This document shows positions 7,038 to 14,036 of a stretch of DNA of 64,000 nt, piece after piece. Made by a program: the position numbers and the translations under genes. The notes beneath the pieces were generated by a model. That model was not told the origin of the DNA. It worked only from the letters and a program-made list of their open reading frames with translations, and made no database searches. This DNA comes from an uncultured Mediterraneibacter sp. (GTDB lineage Bacteria > Bacillota > Clostridia > Lachnospirales > Lachnospiraceae), in NCBI GenBank assembly GCA_944381495.1, contig CALWLJ010000010.1:1-64000 (forward strand), read 5' to 3'. Within the stretch, counting starts at the first letter, position 1. Every line of letters begins with the position of its first letter.

Positions 7038-9137
7038 TCAGCCCTGCATCTTGGCACTGCTTTCTTCCAGCAGATTTCCCATGCTCCGCAGGCTGATGGC
7101 AAGTGTAGACGTATTATGCAGCAGCGCCGACGTGGTAGGCTGGATCATTCCAGCCACACCCAGCAGGATCAGACCGGAATTAATCCCGACAATTCCACGG
7201 TAATTCCGATGGATCCGGCCCATCATGGCATTGGCCAGCCGTTTCAGCGTGACCAGTTCTCTCAGGTCATTCGCCGCAATCGTAATATCCGCAATTTCCC
7301 TGGCGATCTCAGCACCGTCGCTGATGGCGATCCCGGCGTCCGCCGCTGACAGCGCCGGAGAGTCATTGATCCCGTCTCCGATCATGATCACCTTCCGTCC
7401 GGCAGCTTTTTCACGCTCTACAAATCCCGCCTTGTCTTCGGGCAGCACTTCCGAATAGTATTCATCCACGCCCACCCGGCAGGCAATAGACGCAGCAGTC
7501 CTGTCGCTGTCCCCTGTCATCATGACGATCTTGGAGATTCCTTCCTGACGCAGCTTCCTTACCATATCAGCTGCCTCCTCACGGAGCGGATCCTCAATAC
7601 AGATCACAGCCGTAAGCTCCTGCTCAATGGCAAGATACAGATGGGAATACTCTGCCGGAAGAGCGTCAAACCGCTCCTGATACTCCGGGCGGATCCTGCA
7701 GCCTTCATCCTCAAAGACGAAATGGCTGCTTCCGATCACAACTTTCTTATCGCCGATATAGGAAGAGATTCCGTGGGCAACCACGTACTCCACCTTGGAA
7801 TGCATCTCTTCATGAAGAAGATGGCGTTTCTTCGCAGCCGTCACCACAGCCTTCGCCATGGAATGGGGGAAATGTTCCTCCAGACAGGCTGCGATCCTGA
7901 GCGCTTCATCTTCCGGATCATCCCCGAATACAACAACTTCTTTTACCGTCGGCCTGGCCTTTGTCAGAGTTCCTGTCTTGTCAAAGACCACTGTATCCGC
8001 ATCCGCCACGGCTTCGAGGAATTTGCCGCCTTTTACGGTAATTCCTTTCTGGCCTGCCTCACGGATGGCAGATAATACTGAGATCGGCATGGCAAGCTTC
8101 AGGGCGCAGGAAAAGTCCACCATAAGTACAGACAGAGCTTTCGTCACATTTCTTGTGATGAGCCATACAAGCCCTGTGCCCAGCAGTGTGTAGGGTACCA
8201 GACGGTCCGCCAGATGCTCTGCCTTACTCTCAAGGGAGGACTTCAGCTTCTCGGAATCCTCGATCATGGTAACGATCTTCTCAAATCTGGTGGAACCGGA
8301 GACGGCCTTCACCAGGATCTCCAGCTCTCCTTCTTCCAGGACCGTGCCTGCATAGACCGACTTGCCTTCCGCTCTCCGAACAGGCAGGGATTCCCCGGTC
8401 AGTGACGCCTGATTCACCATTCCTTCCCCGGCTGTAACCACACCGTCGAAAGGGATCACATTTCCCATGCGGACCACGACCGTATCTCCCGGTTTTATAT
8501 CAGAAGAATTGACAAGGATCTCCTGATCCGCCCTCTTCAGCCATACCTTCCTGATATTAAGGGACATGCTTCTGGCCAGATCGCCTACTGACTTCTTGTG
8601 GGTCCACTCTTCCAGTATCTCGCCAATCCCCAGCAGGAACATGACTGAGCCCGCCGTATCGAAATCTCTTCTGATAATGGAGACGCCAATGGCTGTCGCA
8701 TCCAGCACAGGAACCTCGATTTTCCGGCGCAACAGACATTTCAGTCCTTTCCAGATATATCCGGCGGACCGGATCACAGTATAGATCATACGGACAGGAG
8801 CCGGCATAAACCAGCGGACCCCATAATGTACCATAACTTTGGTGATCAGCCTTTCCCGGAATTCGGTGTTGAGCTGTCTTCCGGAACTGGCGGACACATT
8901 TTCCGGCACGCTGACCCTGTCGTAACTGAATCCTCTGAGCAGGCGGATCAGATCTTCTCTTTCTCCTGTATAGCGGATGACAGCATCTGCGGTGCGCTCA
9001 TATACTTTTACATCCGTTACGTTATCCTGATTTTCCAGATACCAGGAAAGAGTATCCGCCTCCGGACATGTCATCCTTTCCTGGATGACATGGATACGGA
9101 GACGGCCTCTGATCTCGTGCTTTATGATAAATTTCAT
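7038..9137 (-). CDS. P1B-like heavy-metal P-type ATPase with atypical metal site
   Basis: A 699-residue metal-exporting P-type ATPase. Seen: an HMA-like N-terminal fold (MKFIIKHEIRGRLRIHV) without the CxxC pair, the actuator TGES (247-250), phosphorylation motif DKTGTLT (D386), a nucleotide-domain motif FPHSMAKA where P1B pumps have SEHPLA, and hinge GDGINDSPAL. The ion-site helix, normally CPC/CPx, reads DFSCALKLAMP (about 341-351), so the canonical proline is absent and a single cysteine remains. This places it in an uncharacterised or little-characterised subgroup. It is last in a three-gene operon after the 26-aa peptide and the DUF6110-like gene, next to the Fur/Feo genes. Export of iron, manganese or another transition metal is inferred. 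Confidence 0.85.
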   Translation of the reverse strand: MKFIIKHEIRGRLRIHVIQERMTCPEADTLSWYLENQDNVTDVKVYERTADAVIRYTGEREDLIRLLRGFSYDRVSVPENVSASSGRQLNTEFRERLITKVMVHYGVRWFMPAPVRMIYTVIRSAGYIWKGLKCLLRRKIEVPVLDATAIGVSIIRRDFDTAGSVMFLLGIGEILEEWTHKKSVGDLARSMSLNIRKVWLKRADQEILVNSSDIKPGDTVVVRMGNVIPFDGVVTAGEGMVNQASLTGESLPVRRAEGKSVYAGTVLEEGELEILVKAVSGSTRFEKIVTMIEDSEKLKSSLESKAEHLADRLVPYTLLGTGLVWLITRNVTKALSVLMVDFSCALKLAMPISVLSAIREAGQKGITVKGGKFLEAVADADTVVFDKTGTLTKARPTVKEVVVFGDDPEDEALRIAACLEEHFPHSMAKAVVTAAKKRHLLHEEMHSKVEYVVAHGISSYIGDKKVVIGSSHFVFEDEGCRIRPEYQERFDALPAEYSHLYLAIEQELTAVICIEDPLREEAADMVRKLRQEGISKIVMMTGDSDRTAASIACRVGVDEYYSEVLPEDKAGFVEREKAAGRKVIMIGDGINDSPALSAADAGIAISDGAEIAREIADITIAANDLRELVTLKRLANAMMGRIHRNYRGIVGINSGLILLGVAGMIQPTTSALLHNTSTLAISLRSMGNLLEESSAKMQG

Positions 9138-9143
9138 AGGATG

Positions 9144-9455
9144 CTATCCTTCTGTCTCTTTAAGATCTTCCGCACCTGCATTCTCATCTGACGCTGCATC
9201 CTCTTCCATCTTCGCAGCCTCCTCGGCGGCTCTCTTCTCGTTGATCTCCTGAGCCTCAGCAAGAATATCCTCCGCATTTTCCTGAACGGTGGCAGCGGTC
9301 TGCATCACACAGTCCTTTGCCCGCAGAGCGGCTGCCGTACAGTTCGTATAGAACTTCTTCGCATCTTTACTGGAAAGCATTTTCACACCGGCTGTACCGA
9401 AAAGAACGCCTCCTACAAAAAGTCCGATTTTCTTCATTGTTGATACTTCTAACAT
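9144..9455 (-). CDS. DUF6110-like membrane-anchored protein
   Basis: A 103-residue protein with one N-terminal transmembrane helix (KKIGLFVGGVLFGTAGVKML), then SSKDAKKFYTNCTAAALRAK and a long helix ending in an acidic tail (KMEEDAASDENAGAEDLKET). I associate it from memory with DUF6110 proteins, which commonly sit beside this kind of P-type ATPase. ATG 9455 has AGGAGG 9 bases upstream. It ends 6 bp before the ATPase start, so the two are translationally close and probably work together, perhaps as an accessory or metal-handling subunit. One cysteine in the helix (FYTNC) and one further on (DCVMQT) are the only thiols. Function unknown. Confidence 0.75.
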   Translation of the reverse strand: MLEVSTMKKIGLFVGGVLFGTAGVKMLSSKDAKKFYTNCTAAALRAKDCVMQTAATVQENAEDILAEAQEINEKRAAEEAAKMEEDAASDENAGAEDLKETEG

Positions 9456-9489
9456 TTTTAAACGCCTCCTGAAATCTTTTTAGTAAATC

Positions 9490-9570
9490 CTACTTGTGCT
9501 TATACCCTGTATAAAACAGCATGAGAAAGCAGAAAAGCGAAGCCCATGCCCAGAACTTGTGCTGTTTCAT
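9490..9570 (-). CDS. 26-residue membrane peptide, first gene of the P-type ATPase operon
   Basis: Begins ATG AAA CAG CAC and encodes 26 residues: MKQHKFWAWASLF, a hydrophobic core CFLMLF, and YTGYKHK at the end. It has a positively charged N-terminus, a short membrane span and a basic C-terminus. A good ribosome site (AAGGAAGTGGTG, 5-base gap) lies directly upstream, and the promoter at 9623-9652 points at it. It is the first gene after the promoter, followed by the DUF6110-like and ATPase genes. I believe similar tiny proteins occur at this position in relatives, but I cannot verify that here. It could be a small regulatory subunit of the pump. A leader-peptide role is less likely because it lacks a run of regulatory codons. 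Confidence 0.65.
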   Translation of the reverse strand: MKQHKFWAWASLFCFLMLFYTGYKHK

Positions 9571-9600
9571 ATGTGCACCACTTCCTTATGTATATTTTAT

Positions 9601-9616
9601 GTAAACTTTTGTTTAC
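9601..9616. promoter_or_regulatory. Palindrome GTAAAC-N4-GTTTAC, putative operator
   Basis: A perfect 6-4-6 dyad immediately downstream of the -10 element of the ATPase-operon promoter, where a repressor would block transcription. Candidate binders are the nearby Fur-family or DtxR-family proteins. It does not match the TTAGTTTAAACTAA sites at feoA/feoB. Confidence 0.5.
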
Positions 9617-9622
9617 TGTCAC

Positions 9623-9652
9623 ATCATAGCAACCGCTTTTCAGGGTAGTCAA
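9623..9652 (-). promoter_or_regulatory. Promoter of the P-type ATPase operon
   Basis: On the minus strand, -35 TTGACT (9647-9652) and -10 TATGAT (9623-9628) are separated by 18 bp. Confidence 0.75.
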
Positions 9653-9690
9653 TTCTAACAGGGGTTGCCGATAAATATTATCACTAAACG

Positions 9691-9727
9691 AAAAAGGGAT
9701 GTAGTAAAACGGATCTTACTACACCCC
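9691..9727 (-). terminator. Terminator after the Fur-family gene
   Basis: GGGATGTAGTAA (9696-9707) pairs with TTACTACACCCC (9716-9727). On the minus strand the stem is followed by TTTTT. It separates the Feo operon from the ATPase operon. Confidence 0.8.
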
Positions 9728-9733
9728 TCTTGC

Positions 9734-10162
9734 TTATTCATTTTGGATCTTTATGCTGGATACCTTCTGATCCTTTAGATATCCGCATCTTTTCAGCCCC
9801 TCCTGCACCACCCGGTTCCAGCTGCCTTCTGACAGATGATATGTAGTATCATCATCCAGAATGATCACGCAGCTGCATTCCGGCGGACAGTCCTCGGAGC
9901 AATCGATCTTATACATGTTCTTCCGGCTGATCGCACCGATCTCTTCCAGAGCATTGATCATGCGGTACACTGTAGCTACACCGATCTTCTCGTCAGCTTT
10001 GGAAGCCTGATAAAAGATCTCCTTGCAGCTGGAACAGTCATTTTCCAGAATAATATCAATTAACATAAGCCGCTGTTTTGTTATACGGCATCCATTTTCT
10101 TTCAATTTCTCAACGATCTGTTCTTTTTTACTCACGGCTGTCTCCTGATCTTTTCCAATCAT
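9734..10162 (-). CDS. Fur family transcriptional regulator
   Basis: A 142-residue metalloregulator of the Fur/PerR/Zur superfamily. The winged helix spans KENGCRITKQRLMLIDIILE to IGVATVYRMINALEEIGAI. The dimerisation domain is unusual: in place of HHHH/HxH and two clean CxxC pairs it has CSEDCPPECSC near residues 88-98 and few histidines. It may therefore sense a thiophilic metal or be a variant Fur. I use ATG 10162; a TTG 6 bases further upstream is possible. It is the last gene of the run feoB - HMA2 - HMA1 - fur, with 17-25 bp gaps between the last three. Autoregulation of the metal genes is likely but unproven. Confidence 0.8.
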   Translation of the reverse strand: MIGKDQETAVSKKEQIVEKLKENGCRITKQRLMLIDIILENDCSSCKEIFYQASKADEKIGVATVYRMINALEEIGAISRKNMYKIDCSEDCPPECSCVIILDDDTTYHLSEGSWNRVVQEGLKRCGYLKDQKVSSIKIQNE

Positions 10163-10185
10163 ATCCAATCTTTTCCGCCGGAAGT

Positions 10186-10554
10186 TCAGGAAATACTGAC
10201 CACTTCATATCCGGCTTTTTCTACAGCCCGCTTCAGTTCTTCCCTGTCAATATCACGGTCGAAAGATACTTCCGCGCTTTTGCTGTGCAGGCTCACTTTC
10301 GCCGAAGCTCCGGCAATCGAATTGATCGCGTCCGTAACGCTGTTGACGCAGTTCTGGCAGTGCATCCCCGAGATCCTGACCGTATAGCGGCCGATCACAG
10401 GGCCGTCCAGTTTCTTTTTCCGGGGTTTCCTGCTCTTCACAGTACCGGAACCTCCTCCGCAGCATGCCCCTTCTCCTTTGAAATGTTTGATCGAACTCTT
10501 TACTGCGAAAACAAGCACCACAACTAAAATAAGAATGATGATCGCATTAACCAT
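10186..10554 (-). CDS. FeoB-associated Cys-rich membrane protein fused to an HMA domain (1)
   Basis: A 122-residue protein in two parts. Residues 1-35 are a transmembrane helix followed by KHFKGEGACCGGGSG, the layout of FeoB-associated Cys-rich membrane proteins. Residues about 50-122 are a heavy-metal-associated domain with the metal motif GMHCQNC and the usual beta-alpha-beta-beta-alpha-beta pattern, ending GYEVVSIS. It would tether a metallochaperone to the inner membrane next to FeoB, though HMA domains usually carry Cu(I), Zn or Cd. AAAGGAG precedes ATG 10554. It is a tandem paralogue of the next gene upstream, which has the same domain order but different cysteine spacing. Confidence 0.75.
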   Translation of the reverse strand: MVNAIIILILVVVLVFAVKSSIKHFKGEGACCGGGSGTVKSRKPRKKKLDGPVIGRYTVRISGMHCQNCVNSVTDAINSIAGASAKVSLHSKSAEVSFDRDIDREELKRAVEKAGYEVVSIS

Positions 10555-10569
10555 AACGGTTCCTCTCCT

Positions 10570-10944
10570 TTACGAAATACCTGTAACCTGGTACCCTATT
10601 TTCTCCACCGCACTTTTCAGAACGTCGTCCCCCACCTCTCTGTCCAGAGATATGACAGCACGCCCTTTTGAGAGATTGACATCCGCGCTCACGCCGTCGA
10701 TCCGGTTCAGGATCATCGTCACGTCTGACGCGCAGTGGGCACAGTGCATCCCGGAGATCGTCATCGTCTTCTTCCCGATCACCCGGCCTGCCAGCTTCTT
10801 TTTCGGTATTTTCCCGCTGCTGGGGCAGCTTCCGCCGGCAGGGCAGCCGATGCACCTCACGCCTCTCTTCTTCTCTCTTACAATATACGCGATCGAACCT
10901 CCGATTAAGACCGCCAGAATAATGACAGCAATTACATTTGCCAT
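10570..10944 (-). CDS. FeoB-associated Cys-rich membrane protein fused to an HMA domain (2)
   Basis: A 124-residue paralogue of the neighbouring gene: an N-terminal transmembrane helix (ANVIAVIILAVLIGGSIAYIV), a Cys-rich linker RCIGCPAGGSC, a basic stretch (KIPKKKLAGR), then an HMA domain with GMHCAHC and a C-terminal GYQVTGIS. I choose ATG 10944 (MANVIAVII), because GAAAGGATG precedes it and the longer reading frame has no ribosome site. The linker has a CxxC absent from copy 1, so the pair may bind different metals or act in sequence. It lies 80 bp after feoB, probably in the same transcript. Confidence 0.75.
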   Translation of the reverse strand: MANVIAVIILAVLIGGSIAYIVREKKRGVRCIGCPAGGSCPSSGKIPKKKLAGRVIGKKTMTISGMHCAHCASDVTMILNRIDGVSADVNLSKGRAVISLDREVGDDVLKSAVEKIGYQVTGIS

Positions 10945-11024
10945 GATAATCATCCTTTCTGTTCTAACGTCAAGCGGCAGACAAAGCATGCGCCCTGTCC
11001 ACCACTTATTTTAATCGTTATTTC

Positions 11025-13019
11025 TTACGCATGCAAACTGTATTCTGCCGCAAATTCCTGATCTGACTTGTATATTCTCCACATGATGATAACTGCAAAT
11101 ACCAGAATCGCGATCAGTCCCGGAACAAATGCTGTTCCAAGAGCTCCTGTTGTGATCAGAGTACCGATCTGATATACCAGGAATGCCACCGTATATCCCG
11201 TCGCAAGCTGGAGGCAGATACCTCCGAACAGCCATTTGCCGCTCTTCATCTCTGAGTTCATCGCTCCAAGTGCCGCGAAGCAGGGCGGTGTGTACAGGTT
11301 AAACATCAGGTATGCAAGAGCTGCCACCTTTGTCAGACCCATGACCGTTGCGACTTCGCTTCCACTTCCTACCAGAGCGAAATCATCATCGATCAGGTTT
11401 GTAACTCCATAAACAACTGCCAGAGTACCAACCACATTCTCTTTTGCGATGAATCCTGTGATCGCTGCTGCAGCCAGCTGCCATACACCGAATCCAAGCG
11501 GGATGAACAGGATGGCAAAAGGATGAGCGATGCTTGCAAGGATGGATGTACTTTCAGCGCCTTCCTCTACAAGCTGGAACTGCCAGTTGAAGCTCTGCAT
11601 GATCTGTACCACCGTGTTGCACACCAGAATGATCGTTCCGGCCTTAACGATGTATGCCTTACCACGCTCAAACATGGAAACGCAGGCTCTCTTCAGGCTG
11701 GGGATCTTGTATTCCGGAAGCTCGATGATGAAGAAGGATTTTCTGTATTTCTGTCCCGTGATCCTCTTTACAAGCAGTGCGCCCAGAAGGATCAGAACGA
11801 TGCCTACCAGATACATGGTAGCTGATACCCACCATGCATCTGCAAAGAATGCTCCTGCGAACAGTGCGATAACAGGGATCTTTGCTCCGCAGGGCATAAA
11901 CGGTGTGAGCATTGCTGTTGTCCTGCGCTCTCTCTCATTGCGGATCGTACGGGACGCCATAACGCCCGGGATCGCGCAGCCGGTTCCGATAACCATAGGG
12001 ATAACGGATTTACCGGAAAGTCCTACTCTCTTAAAGATCGGATCCAGAACAACTGTCGCACGTGCCATGTATCCGCAATCCTCCAGAAGAGCGATCAGGA
12101 AATACATTACCATTACAAGCGGAAGGAAACCTACGACTGCGCCCACGCCGCCGATGATACCATCAACAAGAAGCGCATACAGCAGCGGGTTTGCGTTTTC
12201 CATCAGTCCTCCGACCCATCCCTGGAAGGTCTCGATCCACGCTACCAGCCAGTCAGCGATCCATGTTCCTAGTGTAGTCTGAGATATGTAGAACACGAGA
12301 AAGATAACAGCTGCAAAAATCGGAATACCGATGATCTTATGAGTAATAACACTGTCAATCTTATCCTGTATATTCTTGTCTTTTGTGAAGACCTTTCTCT
12401 TCTCAACCTGCTTGACGATACTGTTAACGAACTCAAAACGTTTCCTGTCGGCCGCCTCGACCGCATCTTTATCATGCAGGTCGATATCCGCCTGAACATA
12501 AGGCGCTGTTTGTCCCTTTCCATTCAGGGAAACCGCTGCAGCGACCACTTCTTTCAGACCTTCATGTCCGGAAGAAGTAGAGATCGTCTTGATGACCGGG
12601 CATCCCAGCTTCTCTGACAGAAGCTTTTCATCAATCTTTGTCTGCTTCTTCTCTGTGATATCGCTCTTATTCAGAGCAACGACCACCGGAACTCCCAGTT
12701 CCAGAAGCTGTGTGGTGAAAAACAGACTCCGGCTCAGATTGGTGGCATCCACGATATTGACGATAGCGTCCGGGTGCTCGTTCTTCACATAACTGCTGGT
12801 GATACTTTCCTCAGAAGTAAACGGCGACATGGAATATGCTCCCGGCAGGTCAACCGCTACCAGTTCCTCCGCCCCGTTATAGTAAGCCTTCTTGATCAGG
12901 CTCTCCTTTCGCTCTACCGTAACACCGGCCCAGTTTCCAACACGCTCATTTCTTCCTGTAAGCGCGTTGTACATAGTTGTCTTACCGCTGTTAGGATTTC
13001 CCGCAAAAGCAATTCTCAT
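11025..13019 (-). CDS. feoB: Ferrous iron transport protein B
   Basis: FeoB is the GTP-gated inner-membrane Fe(II) importer. The 664-residue product has the N-terminal G domain: G1 GNPNSGKTT (about 7-15), GNWAGVTVE, G3 DLPGAYS and G4 NKSD. A GDI-like helical region follows (RKRFEFVNSIVKQ), then the polytopic permease with two Gate modules (for example GCAIPGVMASRTIRNERERR and PCGAKIPVIALFAG). Length is normal for the short Clostridia type. ATG 13019 has AAAGGAGG upstream. A terminator separates it from feoA, and it has its own operator-like site (13046-13059). Downstream come two Cys-rich/HMA proteins and the Fur-family gene. Confidence 0.95.
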   Translation of the reverse strand: MRIAFAGNPNSGKTTMYNALTGRNERVGNWAGVTVERKESLIKKAYYNGAEELVAVDLPGAYSMSPFTSEESITSSYVKNEHPDAIVNIVDATNLSRSLFFTTQLLELGVPVVVALNKSDITEKKQTKIDEKLLSEKLGCPVIKTISTSSGHEGLKEVVAAAVSLNGKGQTAPYVQADIDLHDKDAVEAADRKRFEFVNSIVKQVEKRKVFTKDKNIQDKIDSVITHKIIGIPIFAAVIFLVFYISQTTLGTWIADWLVAWIETFQGWVGGLMENANPLLYALLVDGIIGGVGAVVGFLPLVMVMYFLIALLEDCGYMARATVVLDPIFKRVGLSGKSVIPMVIGTGCAIPGVMASRTIRNERERRTTAMLTPFMPCGAKIPVIALFAGAFFADAWWVSATMYLVGIVLILLGALLVKRITGQKYRKSFFIIELPEYKIPSLKRACVSMFERGKAYIVKAGTIILVCNTVVQIMQSFNWQFQLVEEGAESTSILASIAHPFAILFIPLGFGVWQLAAAAITGFIAKENVVGTLAVVYGVTNLIDDDFALVGSGSEVATVMGLTKVAALAYLMFNLYTPPCFAALGAMNSEMKSGKWLFGGICLQLATGYTVAFLVYQIGTLITTGALGTAFVPGLIAILVFAVIIMWRIYKSDQEFAAEYSLHA

Positions 13020-13045
13020 TTTACAATTCTCCTCCTTTGGCGCGA

Positions 13046-13059
13046 TTAGATTAAACTAA
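13046..13059. promoter_or_regulatory. Operator-like dyad upstream of feoB
   Basis: TTAGATTAAACTAA is a near-perfect dyad of the same type as the site upstream of feoA. The shared consensus is TTAGTTTAAACTAA, with one mismatch here. It lies 27 bp before the feoB start. The divergently encoded DtxR-type regulator is the likely binder. Confidence 0.6.
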
Positions 13060-13068
13060 CCATTGTGT

Positions 13069-13099
13069 AAAAAAAATAGTAACAGAATTACTATTTTTC
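13069..13099 (-). terminator. Terminator between feoA and feoB
   Basis: AAAATAGTAA (13073-13082) pairs with TTACTATTTT (13088-13097) around a 5-base loop, followed on the minus strand by more T. It may attenuate read-through from feoA into feoB. Confidence 0.75.
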
Positions 13100-13108
13100 T
13101 TTAAATTT

Positions 13109-13321
13109 TTATATTGAAATAGCTTTCGCTAAATCAGTATCGATATTATATCTTCCATCCTTGATGGAGACCACACAGCCGCCCCTGACGCGGGAAACCA
13201 CAGTGATCGGTTCGCCGCTGTAGCAGCCCAGAGAAAAAAGAAATGCCTCCAGCTCCTCATCATCTGTCACAATATCTTTGATAATATACTCTTCGCCTTC
13301 CCTGGCTTCCAACAATGTCAT
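13109..13321 (-). CDS. feoA: Ferrous iron transport protein A (FeoA domain)
   Basis: A 70-residue SH3-like FeoA protein, a small cytoplasmic partner that interacts with FeoB. It runs MTLLEAREGEEYIIKDIVTD, GCYSGEPITVVSRVRGG, SIKDGRYNIDTDLAKAISI. The G..I.V..R...G......G..I.....A..I pattern is the FeoA/DtxR-SH3 fold. Its promoter overlaps the operator at 13422-13435. A terminator follows, so it can be expressed separately from feoB. Confidence 0.9.
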   Translation of the reverse strand: MTLLEAREGEEYIIKDIVTDDEELEAFLFSLGCYSGEPITVVSRVRGGCVVSIKDGRYNIDTDLAKAISI

Positions 13322-13421
13322 AATATCAGGATCCTCTCATCTTAATTCATATTTACATCTGATATATTTTATGACCGGGAGTTTATAGATATCCCCGTTC
13401 ATTCGTTTTATCTAACAAATG

Positions 13422-13452
13422 ATAGTTTAAACTAACATCCAATAATTGTCAA
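13422..13452 (-). promoter_or_regulatory. feoA promoter overlapping a DtxR-type operator
   Basis: On the minus strand, -35 TTGACA (13447-13452) and -10 TAAACT (13424-13429) have a 17-bp spacer. The -10 lies inside the perfect palindrome TAGTTTAAACTA (13423-13434), so a bound repressor would block RNA polymerase directly. Confidence 0.75.
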
Positions 13453-13486
13453 TCCTTTTTGAGAGGAAATTTCAAAAAGAATCTAT

Positions 13487-13515
13487 TTGATGTTAACATC
13501 CGATTATGATATACT
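13487..13515 (+). promoter_or_regulatory. Promoter of the DtxR-type regulator with a palindrome
   Basis: -35 TTGATG (13487-13492) and -10 TATACT (13510-13515), spacer 17 bp. The perfect palindrome GATGTTAACATC (13489-13500) overlaps the -35, a possible autoregulatory site distinct from the feo sites. Confidence 0.7.
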
Positions 13516-13560
13516 GATTGACAGTATCAAGCAAGAAAATTTAGATCGAGGTGAGAATCT

Positions 13561-13959
13561 ATGCCCATACACGTAAATGAATCTGCTGAAAATTATCTCG
13601 AAACGATTCTCATGCTGAGTCAGACTCTGCCGGTTGTACGCTCTGTGGATATTGCCACGGAACTCAATTTCAAGAAGTCAAGTGTCAGCGTGGCAATGAA
13701 AAAGCTGCGTGAGAGCAATCATATCGTTGTATCCCCGGAGGGATATATCACGCTGACCCCTTCAGGAAAAGAGATCGCCGACCGGATCTATGAACGGCAC
13801 ACACTCCTCTCTTCCTGGCTGGAGCGCCTGGGTGTTGACCCCAAAATTGCCGTTGAAGACGCATGCAGGATCGAACATGTAATCAGCGCAGAGAGCTTCG
13901 AGGCGATCAAGAAGCATGTAACAGAAGGAATGCCTGCTCCGGAACAGGGCGGTAAATAG
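13561..13959 (+). CDS. DtxR/MntR family metal-dependent regulator
   Basis: A 132-residue regulator with the DtxR layout. The winged HTH covers ESAENYLETILMLSQTL, VRSVDIATELNFKKSSVSVA and MKKLRESNHIVVSPEGYITL. The dimerisation/metal domain contains RHTLLSSWLERLGV and DACRIEHVISAESFEAIKKH, with the E..R.EH motif. It ends at residue 132 without the C-terminal SH3/FeoA-like domain of DtxR/IdeR, so it is of MntR length or slightly shorter. Metal-loaded protein should repress the feo genes through the shared TTAGTTTAAACTAA-type sites. GAGGTGA precedes ATG 13561. It is divergent from feoA. Confidence 0.88.
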   Translation: MPIHVNESAENYLETILMLSQTLPVVRSVDIATELNFKKSSVSVAMKKLRESNHIVVSPEGYITLTPSGKEIADRIYERHTLLSSWLERLGVDPKIAVEDACRIEHVISAESFEAIKKHVTEGMPAPEQGGK

Positions 13960-13990
13960 CCGGTTTTTGAAAACAGAATAAAATAGGAAA

Positions 13991-14036
13991 AAAACGTGGA
14001 GACAGGTTCCGTACAGAACTTTTCTCCACGTTTTTC
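13991..14036. terminator. Bidirectional terminator
   Basis: AAAAACGTGGAG (13991-14002) pairs perfectly with CTCCACGTTTTT (14025-14036), serving both the regulator gene and the convergent lactate dehydrogenase gene. Confidence 0.85.

Noticed and set aside
12269..12523. Separate small gene inside feoB
   Set aside because: Same-strand but out of frame with a complete FeoB. No supporting ribosome site.
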